Shown: one piece after another, positions 1 through 7,191 of the stretch
Layout of the letters: the number at the start of each line of letters is the position of its first letter
How positions within the stretch are numbered: position 1 is the stretch's first letter
Assembly (NCBI GenBank): GCA_900545445.1
Contig: UQZH01000031.1
Coordinates: forward strand, 1 to 23,884
DNA: 23,884 bases
Source of the DNA: an uncultured Collinsella sp.
Lineage (GTDB): Bacteria; Actinomycetota; Coriobacteriia; Coriobacteriales; Coriobacteriaceae
Direction of reading: 5' to 3'
Position numbers and translations under genes: made by a program
The notes under the pieces: generated by a model
What the model was told of the DNA's origin: nothing
Databases searched by the model: none
Seen by the model: only the letters and a program-made list of their open reading frames with translations

Positions 1-232
1 ACTTAAACTGGGCCCTGTCGGCGGTATCGCCTGCGACGTCGGTGACCTCGACGCCCTCGGGGACCTCGACCTTAAACCAAATGAAGTCGGTCCTCATATC
101 CACGGCTGGCTTTTCTGCTCCGCCGCCACCGCCACTGCCGGTAGCGCCGCCGCTTCCGCCACAGCCCACCAGGGCAACCGCGGCAAAGAGACTGATGCAG
201 AGGGTGAGAATCGCAAAGGCCTTCTTTTTCAT
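1..232 (-). CDS. Lipoprotein, paralogue 1 (partial, cut by left edge)
   Basis: The N-terminal 77 residues of a secreted lipoprotein; the rest lies beyond the left edge of the window. The start is the ATG at 232, preceded by a strong Shine-Dalgarno (GAGGAGG, spacing about 6-7). Residues 1-24 form a signal peptide with a MKKK n-region, a hydrophobic core and the lipobox LVGC, with Cys24 as the predicted lipidated residue. A Gly/Ser/Ala-rich stretch follows, then the segment TDFIWFKVEVPEGV. The same layout and nearly the same segment occur in the next gene (459-1064), so the two are tandem paralogues. I do not recognise the family; the mature domain probably sits on the outer face of the membrane. 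The terminator of the upstream gene at 366-405 implies that this gene has its own promoter between 233 and 365. Confidence 0.85.
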   Translation of the reverse strand, partial: MKKKAFAILTLCISLFAAVALVGCGGSGGATGSGGGGGAEKPAVDMRTDFIWFKVEVPEGVEVTDVAGDTADRAQFK

Positions 233-304
233 GGTCGTGTCCTCCTCGATCTGTAACCGCCCATGGATTACCTGTCTTTACTGTACGCGCGAGCGGCTCG
301 TTCG

Positions 305-323
305 GGTGGGCCATGTGTCCCAT
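305..323. repeat. 19-bp repeat, copy 1, upstream of lipoprotein 1
   Basis: The sequence GGTGGGCCATGTGTCCCAT is identical to positions 1261-1279. Read on the minus strand it lies 73-91 bases upstream of the start of lipoprotein 1. The core TGGG...CCCA is an imperfect inverted repeat, so it could be a protein-binding site; it could also be a dispersed intergenic repeat. Its role is not known. Confidence 0.6.
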
Positions 324-365
324 TCTGAGGACCGGATTTGCGCCGTTAAGTGGCAATATGTCCGG

Positions 366-405
366 GCGCAAAAGAGGGGAGGGCCGGCCGATCCGATCCT
401 CCCCT
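366..405 (-). terminator. Rho-independent terminator of lipoprotein 2
   Basis: Arms AGGGGAGG (375-382) and CCTCCCCT (398-405) pair perfectly around a 15-base loop that contains CCGGCC. In the minus-strand transcript the stem is followed by CTTTTG, a short T-tract. It lies about 55 bases past the stop codon of the lipoprotein ending at 459. Confidence 0.6.
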
Positions 406-458
406 GGCTGGGCGTCCGATCATTTAATGACTGCGCATGCGGCGCTGCGTACGAGCCT

Positions 459-1064
459 CTAATGCTTGATCTCGATGCTCGAAATCTCGACTTCGCGTGC
501 CTCGGCAACTGCCTTCGCCATGTCATCGGGAAACTCGATGGAGTTGAGGAGTGCCTCGGCTTCTTTCTTATGCAGATCGAAGTTCGAGATGAGGACGTAG
601 ACACTTCCCGGCTCAACGTCGGTAAAGAGGAGGGTTGAGACGCCGCTGCTGTCCTCGTACGTTCCGACGAGCCACGTCCTGCCGTTATACTCGACGGACC
701 CGCCATCCTTCCACTGGAACGTATCACCTTTCTTTTCTGCCTGGTCGGCGTGGGATTCCTCTGCCGTCAGCGCTTTTTTCCAAACGGGGATAAAGCGATC
801 GGCCGAACCGTTCTCGTCTTCGGGGAAGGTGAGCTGGACCCTGTCGGCATTCTTGCCAGCGGAATCGCTTACGCCAACGCCCTCGGGCATTTCCACCTTA
901 AACCAGATAAAGTCAGTCTTTTCGGCGACGGGGGCCTTTTCCTTGCCTTCGCTCTTTGAGGTGCTGCCGCCTCCGCCTGATGCGATCCCGCCGCAGCCGA
1001 CAAGGGCGAGTGCGGCAAAGAGGGCGATGCAAAGGGAAAGGATCGATAGGGTCTTTTTCTTCAT
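459..1064 (-). CDS. Lipoprotein, paralogue 2
   Basis: A 201-residue predicted lipoprotein of unknown function. The start is the ATG at 1064, preceded by CAAGGAGG with 8 bases of spacing; an in-frame extension up to 1175 lacks such a site and is unlikely to be translated. Residues 1-24 are a signal peptide with lipobox LVGC (Cys24), followed by a Gly/Ser/Lys linker. The mature domain starts near TDFIWFKVEMPEGV and runs to the C-terminus. It has alternating short hydrophobic strands (TWLVGTYED, TLLFTDVE, VYVLISNFDL), which suggests a small beta-rich fold. It is paralogous to the gene at 1-232, from which it is separated by a terminator, so the two are probably transcribed separately. A 19-bp motif shared with its neighbour lies at 1261-1279. 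Confidence 0.88.
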   Translation of the reverse strand: MKKKTLSILSLCIALFAALALVGCGGIASGGGGSTSKSEGKEKAPVAEKTDFIWFKVEMPEGVGVSDSAGKNADRVQLTFPEDENGSADRFIPVWKKALTAEESHADQAEKKGDTFQWKDGGSVEYNGRTWLVGTYEDSSGVSTLLFTDVEPGSVYVLISNFDLHKKEAEALLNSIEFPDDMAKAVAEAREVEISSIEIKH

Positions 1065-1260
1065 GGTGGCGTCCTCCTTGTCTCTTGGTGACATCGCGGT
1101 GCCGCGGGGCGTCAGGGCGTTGTTTCCGTTTGCGGCGGATGTCTTTGCGTACGGTGCGGCGATACCTCCGTTCATCGCTTGTGGCCGTTGCGCGGCCGTG
1201 CCCCAACGGGTTCCTTACTTATAGATATGCCCCAGTTTGTGCCGTTCGGGAGTCTCGAAA

Positions 1261-1279
1261 GGTGGGCCATGTGTCCCAT
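1261..1279. repeat. 19-bp repeat, copy 2, upstream of lipoprotein 2
   Basis: Identical to positions 305-323. On the minus strand it lies about 197-215 bases upstream of the ATG at 1064. The similarity between the two upstream regions drops sharply outside the 19 bases; only short patches such as CCCGAACG are shared. The motif itself therefore seems to be what is kept. Confidence 0.6.
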
Positions 1280-1334
1280 GTTTGCGGCGCCGACGCCTAT
1301 CGTTCGTCATAGAAATCCGCGATGGCCAGGTGTG

Positions 1335-1363
1335 CTGACGCTCATGTGCTTATGGGCTAGACT
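1335..1363 (+). promoter_or_regulatory. Promoter of fchA-folD
   Basis: CTGACG (1335-1340), a 17-base spacer and TAGACT (1358-1363). TAGACT is a good actinobacterial -10. Transcription would begin near 1370, giving a leader of about 70 bases before the fchA start. Confidence 0.55.
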
Positions 1364-1440
1364 TAGCATCATTACGTGTTTGATGCGGTTGGTCGGCGGT
1401 TGCCGCCCGACTGATCTATATGACTTGAAGGTGCATACGT

Positions 1441-2073
1441 ATGAGCCAAGAGATGATGGACAAGACCTGCCGTGGGTTTGCCGAGGCGCTGGCCGCGCGC
1501 GAGCCGGTTCCCGGCGGCGGTAGCGCGAGCGCCTTTGTGGGCGCGCTGGGCGCCTCGCTTTGCGGGATGGTCGCTCGCTACGGGGCGACCAATCCCGCGC
1601 TTAGCGATCGGGCGGACGATCTGACGCGTGCATTTGCCCAGGCAGACGAGTTGGCGCAGGAACTAGTGGGTCTGGTTGCCGAGGATGTTCGTGCATACGG
1701 CCAGGTGTCCGCGTCGTACGGCGTTCCGCGCGAGGACCCGGCTCGACCCGCGGCGATTCAGGACGCGTTGCGCGTGGCGGCCATGCCGCCGTACCGGATC
1801 ATGGATGCCTGCGGGCGCGCGCTGGCGCTGCTCGAGGACATGGCCGACAAGGGTTCGCGCCAGTTGCTGTCCGACGTGGCATGCGGCGCCGTGTTCTGCC
1901 GCGCCGCCATGCAAGGCGCGAGCCTGACGCTCTTTGCCAACACCACATCTATGAAAGACCGGGCGCGCGCCGAGGAACTCGAGGCGGCGTGCGATGAACT
2001 ACTAGATACGTGGCTGCCGCGCGCCGATGCACTGGCGCGCCGTGCTGCTGACGCCGCAAGGAAGAGGGGATAG
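1441..2073 (+). CDS. fchA: Methenyltetrahydrofolate cyclohydrolase (FTCD_C / FchA family)
   Basis: A 210-residue cytosolic protein of the formiminotransferase-cyclodeaminase C-terminal family. Members either release ammonia from formimino-THF (cyclodeaminase) or hydrolyse 5,10-methenyl-THF to 10-formyl-THF (FchA). The family signature PGGGSASA is at residues 24-31, followed by the long helical region typical of the fold; the length fits the stand-alone family. The start ATG at 1441 has only a weak upstream GAAGGTG. The gene ends 2 bases before the folD start, so the two are almost certainly co-transcribed and translationally coupled. Pairing with a FolD that lacks its cyclohydrolase lysine (next gene) favours the cyclohydrolase role over cyclodeaminase. 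A histidine-degradation role is the alternative, but no hut genes are adjacent. Confidence 0.88.
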   Translation: MSQEMMDKTCRGFAEALAAREPVPGGGSASAFVGALGASLCGMVARYGATNPALSDRADDLTRAFAQADELAQELVGLVAEDVRAYGQVSASYGVPREDPARPAAIQDALRVAAMPPYRIMDACGRALALLEDMADKGSRQLLSDVACGAVFCRAAMQGASLTLFANTTSMKDRARAEELEAACDELLDTWLPRADALARRAADAARKRG

Positions 2074-2075
2074 CC

Positions 2076-2930
2076 ATGGCCGAACTGCTCAAGGGTGCTC
2101 CCGTTGCCCGCGCTTTGACCGAGGAACTTGCCGCTCGTTGCGCCGCCCTGCGCGAACAGGGCATCGTGCCGACACTGGCCATCGTTCGTGTGGGCGAGCG
2201 CGAGGACGACCTGTCCTACGGGCGCGGCGCCCTCAAGCGCTGCGAGAAGATTGGCATTGAGGCTCGCCGCGTTTTGCTTCCCGCCGATGTTTCACAGGAC
2301 GAGCTGTTGGCGGCTATTAAGGACATCGATGCCGACCCCGCTGTTCACGGCTGCCTGATGTTTCGTCCGTTGCCCGCTGGGCTTGACGAGGATGCAGTTG
2401 CCGCGGCACTCGAGCCCGCCAAGGATGTTGACTCCATGACGCCGGCCTCGCTGCTCACCACGCTTTCGGGGCGAGGCGAGGGCTTTGCTCCTTGCACGGC
2501 AGAAGCCGTGTTGGCGTTGCTGGACCATTACAGCGTTGAGCTGGATGGGGCCAAGGTCGCGGTCGTCGGTCGGTCGCTCGTGATTGGCCGTCCCGTTGCC
2601 GCCATGCTTACGGCTCGCAATGCCACGGTGACGATGTGCCATACGCATACGCGCGACTTGGCTGCCGAGTGCCGTGCGGCTGATATTGTGGTTGCGGCCG
2701 TTGGACGCGCACGCACGATTGGCGCGGATGCGGTTCGCGAGGGCCAGACGATCATCGATGTGGGCATTAACTGGGACGAGGCCGCTGGCAAGCTGGTCGG
2801 CGATGTCGATTTTGATGCTGCGGAACCGATCGTTGGCGCAATTACTCCGGTGCCGGGCGGCGTGGGGGCTGTGACCACCGCGATTCTCGCCAAGCACGTG
2901 ATCGAGGCGGCGGAGCGCGCATCCAAATAG
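2076..2930 (+). CDS. folD: FolD-type methylenetetrahydrofolate dehydrogenase, atypical active site
   Basis: A 284-residue member of the FolD family. The family oxidises 5,10-methylene-THF to methenyl-THF with NAD(P) and usually also hydrolyses methenyl-THF. Seen here are the N-terminal catalytic domain, KDVD at 116-119, the nucleotide-binding motif GRSLVIGRP at 165-173 and the C-terminal PVPGGVGAVT. An ungapped alignment from memory to E. coli FolD places Tyr48 on Tyr50, but Ala52 on the catalytic Lys54. In the usual QLPLP segment, here FRPLP, Phe95 replaces the catalytic Gln98. The cyclohydrolase function is therefore probably lost, which matches the coupled fchA upstream. The segment usually written HSRT in NADP enzymes is HTHT here, so NAD may be preferred; this is a guess. 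No clear terminator follows. Confidence 0.92.
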   Translation: MAELLKGAPVARALTEELAARCAALREQGIVPTLAIVRVGEREDDLSYGRGALKRCEKIGIEARRVLLPADVSQDELLAAIKDIDADPAVHGCLMFRPLPAGLDEDAVAAALEPAKDVDSMTPASLLTTLSGRGEGFAPCTAEAVLALLDHYSVELDGAKVAVVGRSLVIGRPVAAMLTARNATVTMCHTHTRDLAAECRAADIVVAAVGRARTIGADAVREGQTIIDVGINWDEAAGKLVGDVDFDAAEPIVGAITPVPGGVGAVTTAILAKHVIEAAERASK

Positions 2931-2977
2931 TCGTTTTTGACCACAGGGGTCCCGAGGGGGTCTCGATGGGTCATGGT

Positions 2978-3007
2978 TTCGACCTTTTTTCGCCGAAGCG
3001 ATACACT
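2978..3007 (+). promoter_or_regulatory. Candidate promoter of the C69 dipeptidase
   Basis: TTCGAC (2978-2983), 18 bases, TACACT (3002-3007). The leader before the chosen start at 3044 would be about 30 bases. Confidence 0.45.
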
Positions 3008-3043
3008 GTTGCCGTTTGATTTCTTCGCTCAAGGAGGATGCGC

Positions 3044-4567
3044 ATGCCGTGCACAACGATTTTGGTTGGTAAGAACGCGAGCTACGACGGGTCGACGCTG
3101 GTTGCCCGCAACGAGGACTCGTCCAACGGGGTGTTTGAGCCCAAGCGCATGCGTGTTGTGCACCCCGACGAGCAGCCGCGTGTCTACACGAGCGTTTTGA
3201 GCCACCTGACCGTTGAGCTGCCCGATAATCCCATGCGTTATACAAGCGTCCCCGACGTTGTCCCGGGTCATGGCATTTGGGCCGAGGCCGGCTTCAACGA
3301 GCTCAACGTTGGCATGTCCGCAACCGAGACGCTTACCACCAACGAGCGCGTCCGCGGCGCCGATCCGCTCGTGGACTACGTGCCCGCCAAGGGTAACGAG
3401 GGCGAGGACGGCTATGTTCCGGCGCAGCCCGGTGGCCTGGGCGAGGAGGATATGGTGACCCTGGTGCTGCCGTATGCCAAGTCCGCACGCGGCGGCGTGC
3501 GTATCCTGGGCGACCTGCTAGAGCGCTACGGCACCTACGAGAACAACGGCATCGCCTTTAGCGACGTTGACGAGATCTGGTGGCTCGAGACCATCGGCGG
3601 CCACCACTGGATCGCCAAGCGCGTGCCCGACGACGCCTATGTGACCATGCCCAACCAACTGGGTATCGACAGCTTTGACCTGGACGATGCCGAGGGCGCC
3701 CAAGCCGACCACATGTGCTCCGCCGACCTGCGCTCCTGGATGGCCGAGTGGCATCTGGACCTGACGCTGGGCGTCGAGGGCGACGGTCCCGCCGCGGTCT
3801 TTAACCCGCGCGAGGCCTTTGGCTCGCACAGCGACAGCGACCACGTCTACAACACGCCGCGTGCCTGGTATATGCAGCGCTGTCTCAACCCCAGCGATGT
3901 GTGGGACGGTCCCGAGGCCGACTACACGCCCGAGAGCGACGATATCCCCTGGAGCCGCGTGCCCGAGCGCAAGGTGACCATCGAGGACATCAAGTACGTG
4001 CTTTCGAGCCACTACCAGGGCACGGAGTACGACTGCTACGGCAGCAAGGGCACGCCCGCCACGCGCGGTGCCTATCGTCCCATCGGCATCAACCGCAACA
4101 GCCAGCTCGCCGTGCTGCAGCTGCGCCCCTATGCGCAGCCGGCGTATCGCGCCGTGCAGTGGATGGCGTTTGGCTCCAACTCGTTTAACGCGCTCGTGCC
4201 GCTGTACGCCAATGTCGAGACCATGCCCGAGTACTATGCCGACACGCAGGCTCGCGTGACGTCCGAGAATTTCTATTGGGCAAATCGCCTGATCGGCGCC
4301 TTGGCCGATGTTCGCTTCCATGAGTGCGGTCGCGCGGTTGAGGATTATCAGGAGAAGGTCGGCGGCATGGGCCACAAGCAGATTCACGACGTTGACGCTG
4401 TCGTGGCCGCGCTGCCCGAGGCCGAGGTGCCCGCCGAGCTCGCCCGCGCCAACGAAGAGTTTGCCGAGCGCGTGCGCGTGGAAACCGATGCTCTGTTGGG
4501 CAAGGTGCTCTACACCACGAGCTGTGCCATGAAGAACTCCTTCGCGATGAACGACAACGTGAGGTAA
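3044..4567 (+). CDS. C69 family dipeptidase
   Basis: A 507-residue peptidase of family C69, like the lactobacillar PepD dipeptidases. These N-terminal nucleophile hydrolases cleave dipeptides and use a Cys exposed at the mature N-terminus. The chain begins MPCTTILVGKNASYDGST, with Cys3 as the expected nucleophile and ARNED at 22-26 as the conserved partner region. The length is normal for the family. An ATG six bases upstream (3038) touches the Shine-Dalgarno AAGGAGG (3031-3037) directly, whereas the ATG at 3044 lies 6 bases from it, so 3044 is preferred. There is no signal peptide, so the enzyme is probably cytosolic and works in peptide utilisation. It appears to be a single-gene unit with its own promoter and a possible terminator at 4586-4632. 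Confidence 0.92.
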   Translation: MPCTTILVGKNASYDGSTLVARNEDSSNGVFEPKRMRVVHPDEQPRVYTSVLSHLTVELPDNPMRYTSVPDVVPGHGIWAEAGFNELNVGMSATETLTTNERVRGADPLVDYVPAKGNEGEDGYVPAQPGGLGEEDMVTLVLPYAKSARGGVRILGDLLERYGTYENNGIAFSDVDEIWWLETIGGHHWIAKRVPDDAYVTMPNQLGIDSFDLDDAEGAQADHMCSADLRSWMAEWHLDLTLGVEGDGPAAVFNPREAFGSHSDSDHVYNTPRAWYMQRCLNPSDVWDGPEADYTPESDDIPWSRVPERKVTIEDIKYVLSSHYQGTEYDCYGSKGTPATRGAYRPIGINRNSQLAVLQLRPYAQPAYRAVQWMAFGSNSFNALVPLYANVETMPEYYADTQARVTSENFYWANRLIGALADVRFHECGRAVEDYQEKVGGMGHKQIHDVDAVVAALPEAEVPAELARANEEFAERVRVETDALLGKVLYTTSCAMKNSFAMNDNVR

Positions 4568-4585
4568 AGACGGCCTTGCGGCGAA

Positions 4586-4632
4586 CGAGCGGGACAAACG
4601 CCGTCAAAGGCTTTGCCCCGCTCGATTTCTAT
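4586..4632 (+). terminator. Possible terminator after the dipeptidase
   Basis: CGAGCGGG (4586-4593) pairs with CCCGCTCG (4617-4624), followed by ATTTCTAT. The loop is long (23 bases) and the T-tract is poor, so this is a moderate candidate only. Confidence 0.4.
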
Positions 4633-4650
4633 CCCGGCGATAAAACGATT

Positions 4651-4680
4651 TTGTGTCGTTCACCCAATCTTGGGTACAAG
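4651..4680 (+). promoter_or_regulatory. Promoter of the phasin-like/ubiB unit with embedded palindrome
   Basis: TTGTGT (4651-4656), 18 bases, TACAAG (4675-4680). The spacer contains ACCCAATCTTGGGT (4662-4675), a perfect inverted repeat of two 6-base arms around TC. Its place between the -35 and -10 elements is where a repressor operator is often found. Confidence 0.45.
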
Positions 4681-4715
4681 AAGGCCAATGCAGTTGTTCA
4701 TGATTGGAGCCAACC

Positions 4716-5132
4716 ATGGTTATGAAATTCGATCAGCTTGTTAACGGTGCCATCAACGTGGGCTTCGGTGCCGCCGCCGTTGCCGTCGAGGGCGGCAAGA
4801 AGGTCCTCGACGACCTCAATACCAAGGGTGAGCAGGTGCGCAAGGACGCCGGCACTCCCGATATCGCCCGCAGCGTGTCCGACATGTTCGAGCAGGCCGG
4901 CGGCACCATCTCCGACCTGACCGAGCGCCTGGGCATGCAGGGCGAGACTGCGGCACAGCGCGTGCTCGACGAGCTCATCCTGGCCCGCGTCCGCGTTATG
5001 ACCGCCCCCGAGCGCACGGCCTTCCTGGCCCATGTACGCGACATCGTCGATTCGGTCGAGGACAACGTGACCTCGGTGCCCGTCGAGTCCGTTGAGCCCG
5101 ATGATGCAGAGGACACCGAAGAGGCCGAGTAG
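4716..5132 (+). CDS. Small phasin-like helical protein, upstream of ubiB
   Basis: A 138-residue protein of unknown function that resembles phasin-type or coiled helical proteins. The N-terminus (about 1-30) has a Gly/Ala-rich amphipathic stretch (GAINVGFGAAAVAVEGGKK). It is followed by charged helical segments and a very acidic tail (EPDDAEDTEEAE). There is no signal peptide or clear membrane span. The start at 4716 has GGAG six bases upstream; a TTG at 4704 and an ATG at 4722 are less well placed. It lies 8 bases before ubiB, so the two genes form one unit. Phasin-like proteins next to UbiB-type kinases suggest a membrane- or lipid-surface role, but that is inference. Confidence 0.8.
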   Translation: MVMKFDQLVNGAINVGFGAAAVAVEGGKKVLDDLNTKGEQVRKDAGTPDIARSVSDMFEQAGGTISDLTERLGMQGETAAQRVLDELILARVRVMTAPERTAFLAHVRDIVDSVEDNVTSVPVESVEPDDAEDTEEAE

Positions 5133-5140
5133 CAGCGCAG

Positions 5141-6904
5141 ATGGCAGATTCCACCACCGATTACAACAATCTAGATCCCTTGGGTGACGAGGCGGCGGTT
5201 GTCGACGAGGTCGATGCCGCCGTCTCGGGCGCTCGCAAGAAGCCGCGCGCTGTCGATATGGTGCCCGAGGAGCCCGACGCGATGGCGCCGGACGAGGAAT
5301 ACCAGCTCACGCCGGCGGGCCGCCGCGAGCGCATCGGGCAGATCGTTCGCCTGATCAAAAAGTACCGCGTGTGGGATAACCTTACGCCGGTTCGCCTGCG
5401 CCGCCTGCTCGAAGAGCTCGGCCCCATGTTCGTTAAAATGGGGCAGATTCTGGCTAACCGTTCCGAGATTTTGCCGCAGCGGTTTTGCGACGAGCTGCGT
5501 CGCCTGCGCTCCGACGTAGAGCCGGTGCCGTATGAGGTAGTGCTCCGCTGTCTGGAAGAGGAGTACGGCCAGCGCCTGGGGCAGATGTTCGACGCGATCG
5601 ACCCCAACCCGCTCGGTAGCGCGTCGCTCGCGCAGGTACACCGCGCCCGCCTGGTGACCGGCGAGGACGTGGCCGTTAAGGTGCAGCGCCCCGGCGCGCA
5701 ACAGGTCATGGCGCAGGACATCGACATCATTCGCTCGGTGGTGCGCATCGTTTCCAAGTTTGTCAACACCGATCAGTTTGTTGACCTGCACGGCGTGGTC
5801 GAGGAGCTGTGGACCTCGTTTCGCGAGGAGACCAACTTTTTGGCCGAGGCCAAAAACCTCAACGATTTCTACGACTTCCACAAAAGCGTGCACGGCGTGT
5901 CGTGCCCCAAGTCCTACCTGGACCTTTGCACCGAGCACGTCGTGGTCATGGACTACATTGACGGCATCTCGATTGCTGATCCCGAGCGCCTGGTGGCTGA
6001 GGGCTATGACCTGGAAAAGATCGGCTCGGCGATTGTCGAGGACTACTCGACGCAGGTGCTCGACGACGGCTTTTTCCATGCCGACCCGCATGCGGGAAAC
6101 ATCATCCTCAAGGACGGCATCGTCTACTTTATCGACCTGGGCATGATCGGGCGCATGTCGAGTCACGACCGCGGTATCGTCAAGGACATGATTTTCGCCG
6201 TGGCCGAGGGCGACGTGCCCAAGCTCAAGGATTCGCTCATGCGCTTTGCCGTGACGCGCGGCGATTCGGCCGAGCTCGACCATTCGGCCTTTTTGTCCGA
6301 CTTGGACTTTATCGTCGCCGACTTTGCGGGGCTCGATCTTAAGGATCTTGATATCGGCGAGTTTTTGACCTCGTTGCTAAACCTGGCGCGCAAAAACGAC
6401 GTTGAGCTGCCGAGCGTGGTGACGATGTTCGCCCGCGGCATGGTGACGCTCGAGGGTCTGCTGACCGAGTACATGCCCAACGTCAACATGATTCAGATCA
6501 TCCAGACGCACATCAAAAACGAGAAGAGCGCCTATGCGCGCGTCCGCGAAATGGGACGCGACCTTGCCGCGAGCAGCTATCGCGCGGTAAAAGGCTCGCT
6601 CGAGGCGGCTGAGTATCTGGGCTTGGCGTCGCGCATGCTCACGCGCGGCCAGCTTAAGGTAAACACGCAGATCATGAGCAGCGATAAGGCACTGCGGCAG
6701 CTGGGTGGAATTATCGACCGCATGTCGATGGCAATTGTGATCGCCGGTCTGTTTATCGGTTCGTCGGTGGTGTACTACGCGCGCATCGAACCGGTTGTGT
6801 TTGGCATCCCGGTCATTGGCTTTATGGGCTACGTGAGCGCGCTGGTGCTGGCGCTGATGCTGGGCCGCGAGATCTGGCGCAACAGCCACGGCGGCAAGCG
6901 CTAG
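5141..6904 (+). CDS. ubiB: ABC1/UbiB (AarF) family atypical kinase
   Basis: A 587-residue membrane-anchored atypical kinase or ATPase of the UbiB/ADCK/COQ8 family. Family hallmarks seen are KMGQ (99-102, the KxGQ motif), the Ala-rich loop ASLAQVH (161-167), the AVKVQRPG lysine segment (Lys180), HADPHAGN (313-320) and the metal-binding IDLG (Asp332). Residues 1-60 are an acidic extension. Two hydrophobic segments near residues 530-580 form the usual C-terminal membrane hairpin, ending in a basic tail. In respiring bacteria the family supports ubiquinone synthesis. Anaerobic coriobacteria are not expected to make ubiquinone, so the substrate here is unclear and may be another isoprenoid or lipid. 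No good Shine-Dalgarno precedes the ATG, so coupling to the upstream gene is likely. Confidence 0.92.
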   Translation: MADSTTDYNNLDPLGDEAAVVDEVDAAVSGARKKPRAVDMVPEEPDAMAPDEEYQLTPAGRRERIGQIVRLIKKYRVWDNLTPVRLRRLLEELGPMFVKMGQILANRSEILPQRFCDELRRLRSDVEPVPYEVVLRCLEEEYGQRLGQMFDAIDPNPLGSASLAQVHRARLVTGEDVAVKVQRPGAQQVMAQDIDIIRSVVRIVSKFVNTDQFVDLHGVVEELWTSFREETNFLAEAKNLNDFYDFHKSVHGVSCPKSYLDLCTEHVVVMDYIDGISIADPERLVAEGYDLEKIGSAIVEDYSTQVLDDGFFHADPHAGNIILKDGIVYFIDLGMIGRMSSHDRGIVKDMIFAVAEGDVPKLKDSLMRFAVTRGDSAELDHSAFLSDLDFIVADFAGLDLKDLDIGEFLTSLLNLARKNDVELPSVVTMFARGMVTLEGLLTEYMPNVNMIQIIQTHIKNEKSAYARVREMGRDLAASSYRAVKGSLEAAEYLGLASRMLTRGQLKVNTQIMSSDKALRQLGGIIDRMSMAIVIAGLFIGSSVVYYARIEPVVFGIPVIGFMGYVSALVLALMLGREIWRNSHGGKR

Positions 6905-6955
6905 AGGCTGAGACTGTCACCGCATTCTCCTATCGCAAACCATAGCTTTTACCTT

Positions 6956-6983
6956 GGGCTTCGCCTGCGTGCGAGGCCCTTTT
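6956..6983 (+). terminator. Rho-independent terminator after ubiB
   Basis: GGGCTTCGC (6956-6964) and GCGAGGCCC (6971-6979) form a 9-bp stem with one G-T pair around a 6-base loop, followed by TTTT. The T-tract overlaps the -35 of the next promoter. Confidence 0.8.
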
Positions 6984-7010
6984 GCGTGATACCATAATGA
7001 CAGTAATAAT
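6982..7010 (+). promoter_or_regulatory. Promoter of the riboswitch-controlled operon
   Basis: TTGCGT (6982-6987), 16-17 bases, TAATAAT (7004-7010). The predicted transcription start, near 7016-7018, is just before the riboswitch, as expected. Confidence 0.55.
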
Positions 7011-7020
7011 CGATGGCCTA

Positions 7021-7191
7021 GATGGTGGTGCGGAGACGCACGAATGCGCGGTTTTCCTGCGCGTTTGGGAGAATCGGGGTGCAAGTCCCCGGCTGTACCA
7101 GTAACCGTAATTCCTCTTGGCCCGGGATGGCCGCGTCGCAGATCGGACGGCGCGCCCGGGTCGGTAAGGTTAAGTCGGATCGCCTCCCATC
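7021..7191 (+). ncRNA. Cobalamin (B12) riboswitch
   Basis: The conserved core is at 7067-7110. It reads GGGAGAATCGGGGTGCAAGT, then CCCCGGCTGTACC, then AGTAACCGTAA. These match the hallmark GGTGnAAnTCC / gCnG / CCxGTAAC-type blocks of cobalamin riboswitches. A B12-box-like segment AAGTCGGATCGCC is at 7172-7184. GATGG (7021-7025) can pair with CCATC (7187-7191) to close the P1 helix. GC-rich variable helices lie at about 7030-7065 and 7115-7165. Members of this class usually shut off downstream expression when adenosyl- or methylcobalamin binds. About 145 bases of leader lie between the aptamer and the start codon. No terminator hairpin is visible there, so control is probably translational. 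Confidence 0.9.

Larger units (their letters stand above)
1065..1440. other. Divergent intergenic region, lipoprotein 2 / fchA
   Basis: 376 bases without a convincing gene. It holds the leader of lipoprotein 2 on the minus strand, the second copy of the 19-bp motif (1261-1279) and the plus-strand promoter of fchA-folD (1335-1363). A minus-strand AT-rich patch at about 1220-1233 (CATATCTATAAG) may be a -10 region for the lipoprotein, but I could not pair it with a -35. Confidence 0.5.

Noticed and set aside
42..638. A 198-codon plus-strand frame over the lipoprotein region
   Set aside because: It runs antisense to two lipoprotein genes that have signal peptides and strong ribosome sites, and it crosses their terminator.
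2931..2975. Hairpin-like GGGGTCCC/GGGGGTCTC sequence after folD as a terminator
   Set aside because: The possible stems are short and imperfect and no T-tract follows.
3518..4597. A 359-codon minus-strand frame opposite the C69 dipeptidase
   Set aside because: Rich in His/Val/Gly/Leu with no domain; typical antisense frame of a high-GC gene.
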